A DNA stretch of 64,000 nucleotides from Candidatus Nitrosopumilus sp. (GCA_013215285.1 JABSRD010000001.1:579208-643207); one strand, 5' to 3'; shown: positions 49,544-59,003, counted from the stretch's first letter. Translations and numbers: made by a program. Notes: generated by a model from the letters alone, not told the origin.

Positions 49544-50023
49544 TTAATTTTTAATTAATTTTCTTTTTAATGGAGTTCCACATGCTGGGCATTCTTTTTC
49601 ATTTGGATGATTAGTTCTGCATCCTGGACAATAATGAATCCATTTTCCTACATCTTTAATTCCTCTAGTCATTATTGGTGATACTTTTAATTCTAAATTT
49701 TTTATTACATTTGAAATTGCAAAATCATCAGTAATTACCTCACCATTCATTTCTATACATAGTGCAATTATTGAAATATCTTGTTTTGATAATTGTGGAA
49801 AGTCACCTGTATTTTTTGATGCATTTATCGCATCTTGAATTGACTCTTTACTTGGTTCTCTAATTTTCAATCTATTAGTTTCAAGTAGAGTTCCAATTAC
49901 ATCATGATGTTTTTTTATGTGTTTGATTTCATCATATATGAGAGTTGTAGTGTAACAATCACTAGATGATCTAAATGGAACTCCTGCATAAAATGCACTA
50001 GCATCTAAAATTTTAAAATCCAA
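49544..50023 (-). CDS. nob1: Endoribonuclease Nob1 (PIN + zinc ribbon)
   Basis: FKILDASAFYAGVPF...VITDDFAISNVIKNLELKV...WIHYCPGCRTNHPNEKECPACGTPLKRKL. Confidence 0.92.
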   Translation of the reverse strand: MDFKILDASAFYAGVPFRSSSDCYTTTLIYDEIKHIKKHHDVIGTLLETNRLKIREPSKESIQDAINASKNTGDFPQLSKQDISIIALCIEMNGEVITDDFAISNVIKNLELKVSPIMTRGIKDVGKWIHYCPGCRTNHPNEKECPACGTPLKRKLIKN

Positions 50024-50828
50024 GCTTACTCATTTGTCGCAGCCCTCGTTTTTTTAATCTCACAAAGACTGCGGGTTTTTTGTATTTTTTAATAATAATT
50101 GATTCCCCATACCCTGCAGATTTCACTACTTGTGCATCCATTACAATGTTGCAATCATGTGAACAAACAATCTCTATTTTTTCATCAGGAACTACAATTG
50201 ATGCTAATCTGTATACTGGTGCAACTGGAGTAATTATTAGAACTTCTAAACTTTCATGCAAAATTGGACCGCCTAATGAAAATGAATGACCAGTTGATCC
50301 ACTGGGAGTTGCAATAATTACACCATCCATTTTTTGTTTTACTAAATCATTTTGAAATTTAATATCTATTTCAGCAGTTTTTGTTAAATTTGTTCTATTG
50401 ACATAAATCTCATTTAATGCAGGTGGGAATTCTTTTCCTCCACATGATGCTACCACTCTAATTCTTTTATCTAAGAAGAATTTGTCTTTTACAATCTGTT
50501 CTAATGCATAATCAACTTCATCAATTGTAATTTCTGCTAAAATTCCTCTGTTTCCACCCACATTGATTGTCAAAATTGGTGTATCATTATCTAAATTTCT
50601 AAAAACTCTGAGCGTTGTCCCATCTCCACCAAGTGTAATGACTAGATCTAGTTTTTCCTTCTTTAATTCCTCTATTGTTTCAACTTTTTTTGCACCTTTC
50701 ACATCAATTGGAGAAATTGTGTACACTGTAGATTTTTTAGCTAAAAGTTTTTTTGTAATTTCTTTTGCAGCTTGCTCTGAATCTTTAGAGCCAACCTTAC
50801 TTATCACTGCAACTTTTTGAAGTTTCAA
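50013..50828 (-). CDS. nadK: NAD kinase
   Basis: LVITLGGDGTTLRVFRNLDNDTPILTINVGGNRGILAEI; TPSGSTGHSFSLGGPI. Confidence 0.95.
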   Translation of the reverse strand: MKLQKVAVISKVGSKDSEQAAKEITKKLLAKKSTVYTISPIDVKGAKKVETIEELKKEKLDLVITLGGDGTTLRVFRNLDNDTPILTINVGGNRGILAEITIDEVDYALEQIVKDKFFLDKRIRVVASCGGKEFPPALNEIYVNRTNLTKTAEIDIKFQNDLVKQKMDGVIIATPSGSTGHSFSLGGPILHESLEVLIITPVAPVYRLASIVVPDEKIEIVCSHDCNIVMDAQVVKSAGYGESIIIKKYKKPAVFVRLKKRGLRQMSKLGF

Positions 50829-51075
50829 GCAGTTCTCCTGAATTCTTTTTACATAAAAATGATATTTTTGACATATGTTGAAAATCTAACCATCTCAAAG
50901 AAAAACGATTTATTTTGAATATGAGTGCTTAAAAATTAGGTTCAACTTTGATAGTTTTTCAAAAATACTGTGATCTATTGCGATATATGAAATGTGTAAA
51001 TAACATGGAAATTTTTTTGAATTAATACAATTATGACTGATAACCTTTTTAAATAAAAAAATTTATAAAAATTAG

Positions 51076-52023
51076 ATGTCACTGCTTCTAAAAGATCGAG
51101 TTTGGACGATGGAAGCCCCAACTGCAAAACGTGGCGTTTATCCATTACATGGATTCAAACTTGGACTTTATCGATTACCCATTAAACTTGAAGATCCTTT
51201 AGAAATAAAATCAGTTCATGATGGTCTCAAAAAGACATTTGAAATGGACATGTATGCTGATAGAATCTATGCAACATATCGTTGGACAGAAAGAAACAAA
51301 GATGATCCAGATGCTAAAGGATACGAAGAAGTCGAATTATCAGTTACAGTAGAAATTGTTACAGGTGAAGTTGTAGATATTATCTATCAAGTATTTCCAA
51401 TTGAAAAATTCGGTGATCCTAATTGGGTTATAGATTATAGAAAGAAAGCAGACCATTTTGCAAAAATGGTAATTGATACTATGTTACGTAATACTATTCT
51501 CGCTGATAAAATGATTTCATATTTAGCAAAGACTGAAAAAATTTCTGAGGTTGCAGCAATTGAAAAACTTGAAGAACTAACTCCTTTGGCAAAAATTGTT
51601 CTCGGCGCAAAACCAAAAGCAATTGAAGCAACAGATGAAGATGCCGAAGATGATGATGCAGAATATGAAATCCCCGATGGTGCAAAACCTGGCCCAATTG
51701 ATGTTGAGTTTAAAACAAAATTAAAATTATCTCCTGCATATGATGCACCAGAACACACAATCAAAACTTGGGGTAGAAAAGGTACCAGTAATGGAATAAT
51801 GGGTATTTGGGGAGAATTTGTTTCTGTAGATTATGATATTTGTATTGCAGACGGTGGATGTCTTGAAGCATGTCCAGTTGGTGTTTACGAGTGGTTTGAC
51901 ACTCCTGGAAATCCTGCATCTGGTAAGAAACCATTAATGTCAAAAGAACCTGATTGCATTTTCTGTCTTGCGTGTGAAGGTGTTTGTCCGCCACAAGCAA
52001 TCAAAATTTTTGAAATGAAATAA
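51076..52023 (+). CDS. 4Fe-4S ferredoxin-domain protein with long N-terminal domain
   Basis: CIADGGCLEACPVGVYEW...CIFCLACEGVCPPQAIKIFE; about 230-aa N-terminal region of unknown family. Confidence 0.88.
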   Translation: MSLLLKDRVWTMEAPTAKRGVYPLHGFKLGLYRLPIKLEDPLEIKSVHDGLKKTFEMDMYADRIYATYRWTERNKDDPDAKGYEEVELSVTVEIVTGEVVDIIYQVFPIEKFGDPNWVIDYRKKADHFAKMVIDTMLRNTILADKMISYLAKTEKISEVAAIEKLEELTPLAKIVLGAKPKAIEATDEDAEDDDAEYEIPDGAKPGPIDVEFKTKLKLSPAYDAPEHTIKTWGRKGTSNGIMGIWGEFVSVDYDICIADGGCLEACPVGVYEWFDTPGNPASGKKPLMSKEPDCIFCLACEGVCPPQAIKIFEMK

Positions 52024-52075
52024 TTCAAATCTCTTACATGTATAAGTAGCAATTGGTGATTTTGAAACACAGGTC

Positions 52076-54160
52076 ATGTCAGCAAATCCATTTACTCAGT
52101 TAATTTTTGATCTGTTTATTTTATCAGCTATAATTATTTCTGCATACACTGTAAATTTTTACTATTTGGCATTTCTTTCTAGACGAAGAAAAGGTGTTAT
52201 ACCTACTGTTGATTTGGGAACTCCGTCTGTAACAATACAACTTCCAATTTATAATGAAAAATATGTCGCAAAAAGACTAGTTGATGCAGTTTGTAATTTG
52301 GATTATCCAAAAGACCAACTAAACATTATGGTATTAGATGACTCTGATGATGACACCGTACAATTACTTGAAAGTGTAGTTAATGATTATAAAAAACAAG
52401 GATTTCAAATTGAACATATTCGTAGGGGAACAAGAAAAGGGTACAAGGCAGGTGCTCTCAAATATGCAATGGAAATCACCACTTCTGAATATGTTGCAAT
52501 CTTTGATGCTGATTTTATTCCACCTACATCGTTTCTCAAACAAGCAATTCCACATTTTTCAAAACCAAACATAGGTCTCATTCAATGTCGTTGGGGACAT
52601 GTAAATGAAAACTATTCAACAATCACTCAAGTACAGGCACTAAGTCTTGATTTCCATTTCCTTATTGAGCAAAAAGCCAAAAGTAATTCACATCTCTTTA
52701 TGAATTTCAATGGTACTGCTGGAATTTGGAGACGAGATTGTATTGAAGATGCTGGAGGCTGGCATACTGCAACACTAGTTGAAGATCTTGATTTGAGTTA
52801 TAGGGCACAAATGAAAGGATGGAAATGTGTTTTCTTACCTGATATTGTAGTTGATGCAGAACTACCTGCTCAGATGAATGGTGCTAAAAGACAACAATAT
52901 CGTTGGGCAAAAGGTTCTATTCAATGTGCAACAAAATTGCTTTTTGATATTGTTGTAAAACGTAAAGTTGCAATTGAAGCAAAAATTCAGGCATTTATTC
53001 AATTAACTCGTCACATTGTTTTTCCTTTGATATTGATTCAATTTTTGACATTACCAATTTTGTTAGCAGGACAAGTTAATCTCTACGTAGTAAGTTTCCT
53101 TCCTGTAATTACTCTTGCAACATATCTTGCAATGGGACCTGGTGCATACATACTGATTATGCAAAGTATGTATGGAAAATCTTGGAAATCAAAAATGAAG
53201 ATAATGCCTGCATTGTTAATTTACAATGCGGGAATGTCTGTAAATAATACTGTTGCAGTCTTTGATGCAGTTCTTGGAAAGAAAAATGAATTTCTTCGGA
53301 CTCCAAAATATGGTTTAATTTCAAAAGATGATGATTGGAAAGACAAGGCCTACAACTTACCATTTACACAAACTACACTTCTTGAGATCTTTTTTGGTGT
53401 ATATGGTATTATGGGGATCTTTATTGCCATATTTTCAAATAATCCAATTTTTGTACCAATTATTGCATTACAAACTATTGGCTTTTTCTTTATTGCATAC
53501 CTGAGTATATCTCATACACGATTTAGAAGAAATAAATCCAAAAATGCCATACCTCTCACAAAAAAAGAAAAAACTGCAAATAATATTTACAAACTTGCAA
53601 TGCTTGGAATTGTTGCGATAATTGTCTTTGGTGGTTACATGGCAATTTCTGGTTACAATACTGAGATTTACCCTCTTGATAGAATTCGAGGAAATCTTGA
53701 TGGAATTGTAGGTTCTTCAGATCCTAATGTAATTCGTGATCATTTGGTGGCAATTCAAACTGATTTGGATGTTGTAATGGTGAATCTTCCAGAAACAATT
53801 GATGCAGATGGTAAATTGATTGCTAAAAACCCCGTTTGGATATTTAGTACAGAATCTACAAACTTCCTCAGAATTCAAAATAATATTGATACCATGATTA
53901 CAAGTGTTAATGACATCTCATCCATTTCAAAAGACAACCCTGCATATCATACAGCAATGTTGGATATCAACGATAGAGCAGAAATATTAAAAATCAATAT
54001 TATGGATGCAACACAATACATGTACATCAGTCCCGCAAATATGGTGATGAGTGTAGTTTGGGTTGCAGCAATAATTGGAATCTTTGCTGTATTGAAAAGA
54101 AAGAGAACACAACTCAAAAAATCTGATTTATCGCCAAATATTGCTTTAGAAACAGTCTAG
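52076..54160 (+). CDS. Family-2 glycosyltransferase (cellulose-synthase/CslA-like) fused to two-TM sensor-like C-terminal domain
   Basis: LPIYNEKYVAKRLVDAVCNLDYPKDQLNIMVLDDSDDDT; FDADF; LVEDLDLSYRAQ; QQYRW; C-terminal region duplicated in next ORF. Confidence 0.9.
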   Translation: MSANPFTQLIFDLFILSAIIISAYTVNFYYLAFLSRRRKGVIPTVDLGTPSVTIQLPIYNEKYVAKRLVDAVCNLDYPKDQLNIMVLDDSDDDTVQLLESVVNDYKKQGFQIEHIRRGTRKGYKAGALKYAMEITTSEYVAIFDADFIPPTSFLKQAIPHFSKPNIGLIQCRWGHVNENYSTITQVQALSLDFHFLIEQKAKSNSHLFMNFNGTAGIWRRDCIEDAGGWHTATLVEDLDLSYRAQMKGWKCVFLPDIVVDAELPAQMNGAKRQQYRWAKGSIQCATKLLFDIVVKRKVAIEAKIQAFIQLTRHIVFPLILIQFLTLPILLAGQVNLYVVSFLPVITLATYLAMGPGAYILIMQSMYGKSWKSKMKIMPALLIYNAGMSVNNTVAVFDAVLGKKNEFLRTPKYGLISKDDDWKDKAYNLPFTQTTLLEIFFGVYGIMGIFIAIFSNNPIFVPIIALQTIGFFFIAYLSISHTRFRRNKSKNAIPLTKKEKTANNIYKLAMLGIVAIIVFGGYMAISGYNTEIYPLDRIRGNLDGIVGSSDPNVIRDHLVAIQTDLDVVMVNLPETIDADGKLIAKNPVWIFSTESTNFLRIQNNIDTMITSVNDISSISKDNPAYHTAMLDINDRAEILKINIMDATQYMYISPANMVMSVVWVAAIIGIFAVLKRKRTQLKKSDLSPNIALETV
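53579..54012 (+). repeat. Direct repeat copy 1 (434 bp; 3 mismatches to copy 2)
   Basis: Line-by-line comparison with 54349..54782, constant offset 770. Confidence 0.97.
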
Positions 54161-54216
54161 TTCTTTCTCTGGAAATTTCAGTGAATTTTTATGTGTCTTA
54201 ACAATTAATTTGTCTG

Positions 54217-54912
54217 ATGCCTGAATTTGATTCACTTGCAATGGTTGTATTGGCTATTGCAATAGTCGGTATCATAATAGTCACTGCAAAATCAAGATTA
54301 ACTTCAAATAATGTAACCTTGAACAATAGTGGTAAAACAACAATGTCTAATAATATTTACAAACTTGCAATGCTTGGAATTGTTGCGATAATTGTCTTTG
54401 GTGGTTACATGGCAATTTCTGGTTACAATACTGAGATTTACCCTCTTGATAGAATTCGAGGAAATCTTGATGGAATTGTAGGTTCTTCAGATCCTAATGT
54501 AATTCGTGATCATTTGGTGGCAATTCAAACTGATTTGGATGTTGTAATGGTGAATCTTCCAGAAACAATTGATGCAGATGGTAAATTGATTGCTAAAAAC
54601 CCCGTTTGGATATTTAGTACAGAATCTACAAACTTCCTCAGAATTCAAAATAATATTGATACCATGATTACAAGTGTTAATGACATCTCATCCATTTCAA
54701 AAGATAATTCTGCATATCATACAGCAATGTTGGATATCAACGATAGAGCAGAAATATTAAAAATCAATATTATGGATGCAACTCCATACATGTATGTCAG
54801 TCCTGAAAACATGATGATGAGTGTTGTTTGGATTGCAGTAGTAATTGGAATCATTATTTTATTGAAAAGAAAGAAAGAACAACTTCAGAAAATAGATGAA
54901 ATTGGTATCTAG
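54217..54912 (+). CDS. Membrane protein, two TM helices flanking extracytoplasmic domain, paralogue of GT2 C-terminus
   Basis: YKLAMLGIVAIIVFGGYMAISGYNTEIYPLDRIRGNLDGIVG... identical to GT2 C-terminal region. Confidence 0.85.
   Translation: MPEFDSLAMVVLAIAIVGIIIVTAKSRLTSNNVTLNNSGKTTMSNNIYKLAMLGIVAIIVFGGYMAISGYNTEIYPLDRIRGNLDGIVGSSDPNVIRDHLVAIQTDLDVVMVNLPETIDADGKLIAKNPVWIFSTESTNFLRIQNNIDTMITSVNDISSISKDNSAYHTAMLDINDRAEILKINIMDATPYMYVSPENMMMSVVWIAVVIGIIILLKRKKEQLQKIDEIGI
54349..54782 (+). repeat. Direct repeat copy 2 (434 bp)
   Basis: See copy 1. Confidence 0.97.
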
Positions 54913-56420
54913 GAAATATTTAGATCCTTTCTAATTTCGTCTACTGCTCTAATTCCATAAATGTCTCTTATTTGCTGAATTCTTACAGATTCTTTTAACA
55001 TGTCTCGTCCTATTGCATTTGATAAAATTGAATAAACATCACTAAATCTAATTTCCCATTTATCTGCACAATCTAAAATTTTACTTACTGCCCATTGTCT
55101 TACTTCGTGAGGTAATGGAATCTTTTCACCTGCTTCAATTGAAATTTTATCAAATAGATTAACAATGTCAGCAGTTTGTAATGCCATTTTTTCAAGATTT
55201 TTTGAATTCCCATACTTTGTTTCTGAATTCATTCTAATACTTGATTGATATTCTGAAAGTTTCAACAATGCCATCATCTCTACGGAAGAGTCACTCGATG
55301 CCTTGTTTGTAACATTTCTGATTGCCTGCACCTCTTCAAATAATTTTTCAGATTTTTTATGGAATTCTATCGTTGATTCATCTTGTCTTTTTAGAATATC
55401 TGAAACAGAGGATATTTTTTGTTCAATACTGTTTGTTTTATCAAACACATCTTGTTTGAAATCTGAAAAATCTCCCTGAACTGATTTGAGTCCCTCTCCT
55501 ACAAATGCTGTGGAATCAGCTCTTTGTGATAATGCTCCAATTTCCGTCTCAATTTTATCAATTTTACCTCCTAATTCCTTCATAGATTCGAGGCTTAGAT
55601 TGTCTATTGTGCTTGTCTGTGATGATATGGTTTCAAACTGTTGTTTGAGTCCCTCAATTACTCCTCCTAGAGAATCAATTTTTGATGCCTTTGATGATAT
55701 GGCATCAATTGTAATTTTAATTGCATTTAATTCAGCATTGAGATTTGAAGTAGACGACATCCCCTCAGCAATTTTCTCAAATTCTTGTCTAAGACTTTCA
55801 ATAACTTGTGTTCCTGTTTCGTTATCTCCAGTTTTTCCTGAAATGTTTTCAATGCTGTTTTTTAAATTATTAATTTCAGAACTAATTTCCAAAAATGAAT
55901 CTGTTTTTCCAGAAACTTTTCTAAGATCATCTCTTACTTCATCAATTCTTTGAGCCATTTTGATAATCATTTCAGAATTATTTTTAATTGAATTTATACT
56001 GTCTTCTACTCTTTGAGATAGTTCAGGTGATGCTTTTTGTGATGAAGCAATTTTATTTATCTCATCTTGTAATTTGGTAGTTTGATCATTAATCTTATTG
56101 ACTAAATTGGATTGTGTTCTTACTTGATTTAATCCTGCATATAATTTCTGAGTATCTCCTTCTATAATGTTGATTTGTTTTGATTGTTTTTGGATATATT
56201 CAAAAGTTGATGCTAGTGAATCTATCATACCTTTCATTGATACTAGGACCTTTTGGTTTTCACCAAAAATTTTTGACATTACTTTGATCTCTTTTTGTAA
56301 TGCTTTATTTGAATCTGAAACTGATGCGACTTTCTTTAGTAGTATGGATGGATTTGGCTCCCTTTTTACAACTTTTTTTGTTTGCTTTACTATTTTTTTC
56401 TTTGTAGTTTTAGTAGCCAT
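54909..56420 (-). CDS. Long coiled-coil protein
   Basis: 503 aa, extended heptad-rich middle, Lys-rich N-terminus MATKTTKKKIVKQTKKVVKREPN. Confidence 0.75.
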   Translation of the reverse strand: MATKTTKKKIVKQTKKVVKREPNPSILLKKVASVSDSNKALQKEIKVMSKIFGENQKVLVSMKGMIDSLASTFEYIQKQSKQINIIEGDTQKLYAGLNQVRTQSNLVNKINDQTTKLQDEINKIASSQKASPELSQRVEDSINSIKNNSEMIIKMAQRIDEVRDDLRKVSGKTDSFLEISSEINNLKNSIENISGKTGDNETGTQVIESLRQEFEKIAEGMSSTSNLNAELNAIKITIDAISSKASKIDSLGGVIEGLKQQFETISSQTSTIDNLSLESMKELGGKIDKIETEIGALSQRADSTAFVGEGLKSVQGDFSDFKQDVFDKTNSIEQKISSVSDILKRQDESTIEFHKKSEKLFEEVQAIRNVTNKASSDSSVEMMALLKLSEYQSSIRMNSETKYGNSKNLEKMALQTADIVNLFDKISIEAGEKIPLPHEVRQWAVSKILDCADKWEIRFSDVYSILSNAIGRDMLKESVRIQQIRDIYGIRAVDEIRKDLNIS

Positions 56421-56481
56421 ACGAATTAAATTAAAAATTTGATGATAAAAAAGTTAGCTATAAAATAAAAAATGTAAAGAG

Positions 56482-56589
56482 CTACCTGTTTACCATTTCT
56501 GGTTCATGAAGTAATTCATGAAATGTCTTTTCAGCCAATCCATTATGTGTCTCAATAAACCCTTTTGGACAATATTCGCATTGAATCAT
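56482..56589 (-). CDS. C2H2-type zinc-finger microprotein (35 aa)
   Basis: MIQCEYCPKGFIETHNGLAEKTFHELLHEPEMVNR; CxxC...H...H. Confidence 0.65.
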   Translation of the reverse strand: MIQCEYCPKGFIETHNGLAEKTFHELLHEPEMVNR

Positions 56590-56614
56590 ATAGTACGGTA
56601 TGGTACCGTACTAT
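56590..56614. promoter_or_regulatory. Perfect 11-bp inverted repeat, 3-nt spacer
   Basis: ATAGTACGGTA-TGG-TACCGTACTAT, abuts ATG of 56589(-). Confidence 0.9.
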
Positions 56615-56645
56615 TAATGCTCAGGTGATTATCAAATAACCAAAT

Positions 56646-56708
56646 ATGCAGTCAGATACCCCAGGTCATATCTCATCATAATCAGTTGACCTACTCATCA
56701 CTCTGCAT
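56646..56708 (-). ncRNA. Box C/D sRNA (63 nt)
   Basis: Minus strand: ATGCAG-A-GTGATGA(C)-GTAGGTCAA-CTGA(D')-TT-ATGATGA(C')-GATATGACCTGGGGTAT-CTGA(D)-CTGCAT; terminal stem ATGCAG/CTGCAT. Confidence 0.88.
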
Positions 56709-56832
56709 TTAGATGACAATTGCTAAGAATAAAGAGGTTAATCACTATCTGTTTTATGAGCCTACTTTTGATGAATCATTATTGTTTGATTTAATTTTAA
56801 AATTTTCAATGAGTAATCGTTTTTAAAGAAAT

Positions 56833-58167
56833 TTGTTAAACGATAACATGCAAAACCTTTCACTACAATTAGACTCGAGTGGAATTCAAAACTCTCTGAA
56901 CAATACTGTCACTAGTATAATTGAGCAAATTACTCCTGAGCTTCCTCACACAAGTTTTGTAACTGATTTAGCTTTTATCATGATAATTGGTGCAGTTGTA
57001 ACACTTGCCTTTTTTAAAATTAAACAACCTTTGATCATTGGTTATCTTTTTGCAGGAATGTTGATTGGTCCATTTTCCACATTGTGGTCCTGGATTTTAC
57101 CTAAAGGTGGCCCTAATTCTGAAGTTGCAGGAGCTGTAGGAATTTTATCTGATATCTCAGCATTGAATCTTTTTGCAGAAATTGGTGTTATTTTACTCCT
57201 TTTTGTTATTGGTATTGAATTTCCATATTCAAAAATTAAAAGTATTGGTAGAGTTGCAGTTGGAGTTGGTTCAATTGGATTGTTTTCAACATTAGGTGTT
57301 ATTTTTTATACTGCTATTGCCCTTGGATTGAATTTCATGGATGCATTATTCATTTCTGCAGCATTATCGATATCCAGTACTGCAATTATTGTCAAACTTT
57401 TAGAGGAAACAGGGAGAATCAAAAAAGAATCATCTATCCTAATTTTGGGTATCTTAATTGTCGAAGACGTAATAGCAGTTATTTTAATTTCTTCATTACA
57501 ATCTATTGCTCTAGTTGGAACTGTATCAATAGAATCTATTATAGCAGTAGTGGCAGTTGCAGTTGCTCTAATTGTTGGAACATTTACTATTGGAACTCGT
57601 GTAATTCCTCCACTCATTGATAGAGTGGCCGCAGCTGAGAATCGTGAAATTTTATTACTCAGCGTTCTTGGTTTGTGTTTTGGATGTGCTTTATTTGCAA
57701 ATGTTGTAGGACTATCTGTAGCAATTGGAGCATTTTTAGCAGGAGTACTTGTGGCTGAATCAAAATCTGCTGAGGTTGCAAAATTACTTTCTAGTCCAAT
57801 TAAGGATATGTTTGTAGCAATATTCTTTATCTCAGTTGGTGCATTGATGGATGTTTCACAACTTCAAAATTATATCTATGTAGCAATTGTTTTGATTGCA
57901 GTTTCTATTGGAATGAAGTTTGGAAGTAATTTAATTGGAAATTTTATATTTCGACAAAAACGTGGAAAAGCAATACGTTCTGCAACCACTTTAGCTGCCC
58001 CTAGAGGTGAATTCTCAATTGTAATTATTAAAGTTGGAGTGGATATGGGGGCAGTAAGTTCTTTCTTATTCCCATTGATAGGTATGATTACTATAATTAC
58101 TGCAATAATTACTCCCTTTCTGATGAAAGCTGGTGACAAAGTAATTCCTGTAGTAGATAAAAAATAA
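56833..58167 (+). CDS. Cation:proton antiporter, CPA2 family (KefB/NapA-like)
   Basis: About 12 TM; IIGYLFAGMLIGPF; LFAEIGVILLLFVIGIEF; AALSISSTAIIVKLLEE; ATTLAAPRGEFSIVI. Confidence 0.9.
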   Translation: MLNDNMQNLSLQLDSSGIQNSLNNTVTSIIEQITPELPHTSFVTDLAFIMIIGAVVTLAFFKIKQPLIIGYLFAGMLIGPFSTLWSWILPKGGPNSEVAGAVGILSDISALNLFAEIGVILLLFVIGIEFPYSKIKSIGRVAVGVGSIGLFSTLGVIFYTAIALGLNFMDALFISAALSISSTAIIVKLLEETGRIKKESSILILGILIVEDVIAVILISSLQSIALVGTVSIESIIAVVAVAVALIVGTFTIGTRVIPPLIDRVAAAENREILLLSVLGLCFGCALFANVVGLSVAIGAFLAGVLVAESKSAEVAKLLSSPIKDMFVAIFFISVGALMDVSQLQNYIYVAIVLIAVSIGMKFGSNLIGNFIFRQKRGKAIRSATTLAAPRGEFSIVIIKVGVDMGAVSSFLFPLIGMITIITAIITPFLMKAGDKVIPVVDKK

Positions 58168-58168
58168 A

Positions 58169-58594
58169 ATGTCTGATGAATTAAATAAATTCTTAGAGCG
58201 AGTACATGATGGCATAACCACTTTTGATTTTGATGGAAAAGAAACTCCTTGTATTGTAATTGATGAAAAAAAATATGACGAAATGCTATCAAAAGTAGCT
58301 GGACAATCTTTGTCAATTAACACTGATCTGAATATTCTTCAAGATGGTTTGGGAAATGTTTTTGTCGAAATAGTTTTAGAATTTTCAAAAGGAAATATTG
58401 CTGAAAATTTTTTAGTTAATGCAAAAACTCATTTTCCTTTTTTTGAACATCTTGCAAATACATCGATGCTTGCTCTTTCTTCTCCAAGATCTCAGTATGG
58501 CAAAGAAAATATTTTCATGATTCAGTTACCTCGTCCAGAAAAAGCTCAAAATGCACTTGAAATTATTAAAAATGCACTAGCACCAAAAGAATAA
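58169..58594 (+). CDS. Hypothetical protein
   Basis: ORF track; directly follows antiporter. Confidence 0.7.
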   Translation: MSDELNKFLERVHDGITTFDFDGKETPCIVIDEKKYDEMLSKVAGQSLSINTDLNILQDGLGNVFVEIVLEFSKGNIAENFLVNAKTHFPFFEHLANTSMLALSSPRSQYGKENIFMIQLPRPEKAQNALEIIKNALAPKE

Positions 58595-58600
58595 TGATTA

Positions 58601-58676
58601 TGGTGCAGTTACCGGGATTTGAACCCGGGTCACGTACTTGGCAAGCACGAGTACTACCAGACTGTACTATAACTGC
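58601..58676 (-). tRNA. tRNA-Gly(GCC), encoded CCA
   Basis: GCAGTTA...CGTGC TTGCCAA GTACG...CCGGGTTCAAATCCCGG TAACTGC ACCA. Confidence 0.96.
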
Positions 58677-58739
58677 AACAATCCTTGAGGTTGAATTTGG
58701 ATATTAAACTGTTTTTAACTATTTCAACTAAGAGATATT

Positions 58740-59003
58740 GTGAATGAAGTTATTTTAAAAAAACTAGAACAAAAAATACGAGATACTATTTCAAACAAAG
58801 ATGATCTTGGAGAATTAATTAAATCACTTTCAAACATTGATGATTCAAAATCATTTGCTTTAGGTATTATAGTGGGAAGAATTTACAACGCCTTTTTTTA
58901 CCAATCAAAAAGAGTACTTGATCGAGAACCAACAAAGAATGAATTTGAAGAATTTTTAGAATTTATTAAAAACAAAAAATCTGATTTAGAAAATTTATGG
59001 TGA
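58740..59003 (+). CDS. Hypothetical protein (87 aa)
   Basis: ORF track. Confidence 0.65.
   Translation: MNEVILKKLEQKIRDTISNKDDLGELIKSLSNIDDSKSFALGIIVGRIYNAFFYQSKRVLDREPTKNEFEEFLEFIKNKKSDLENLW

Noticed and set aside
56646-56708. Reading this region as part of a promoter/leader of the antiporter gene
   Set aside because: Four canonical boxes plus a perfect 6-bp terminal stem on the minus strand are much better explained by a box C/D sRNA.
57876-58323. Minus-strand ORFs over the antiporter 3' end
   Set aside because: Antisense to a clear multi-TM CPA2 antiporter and following gene.
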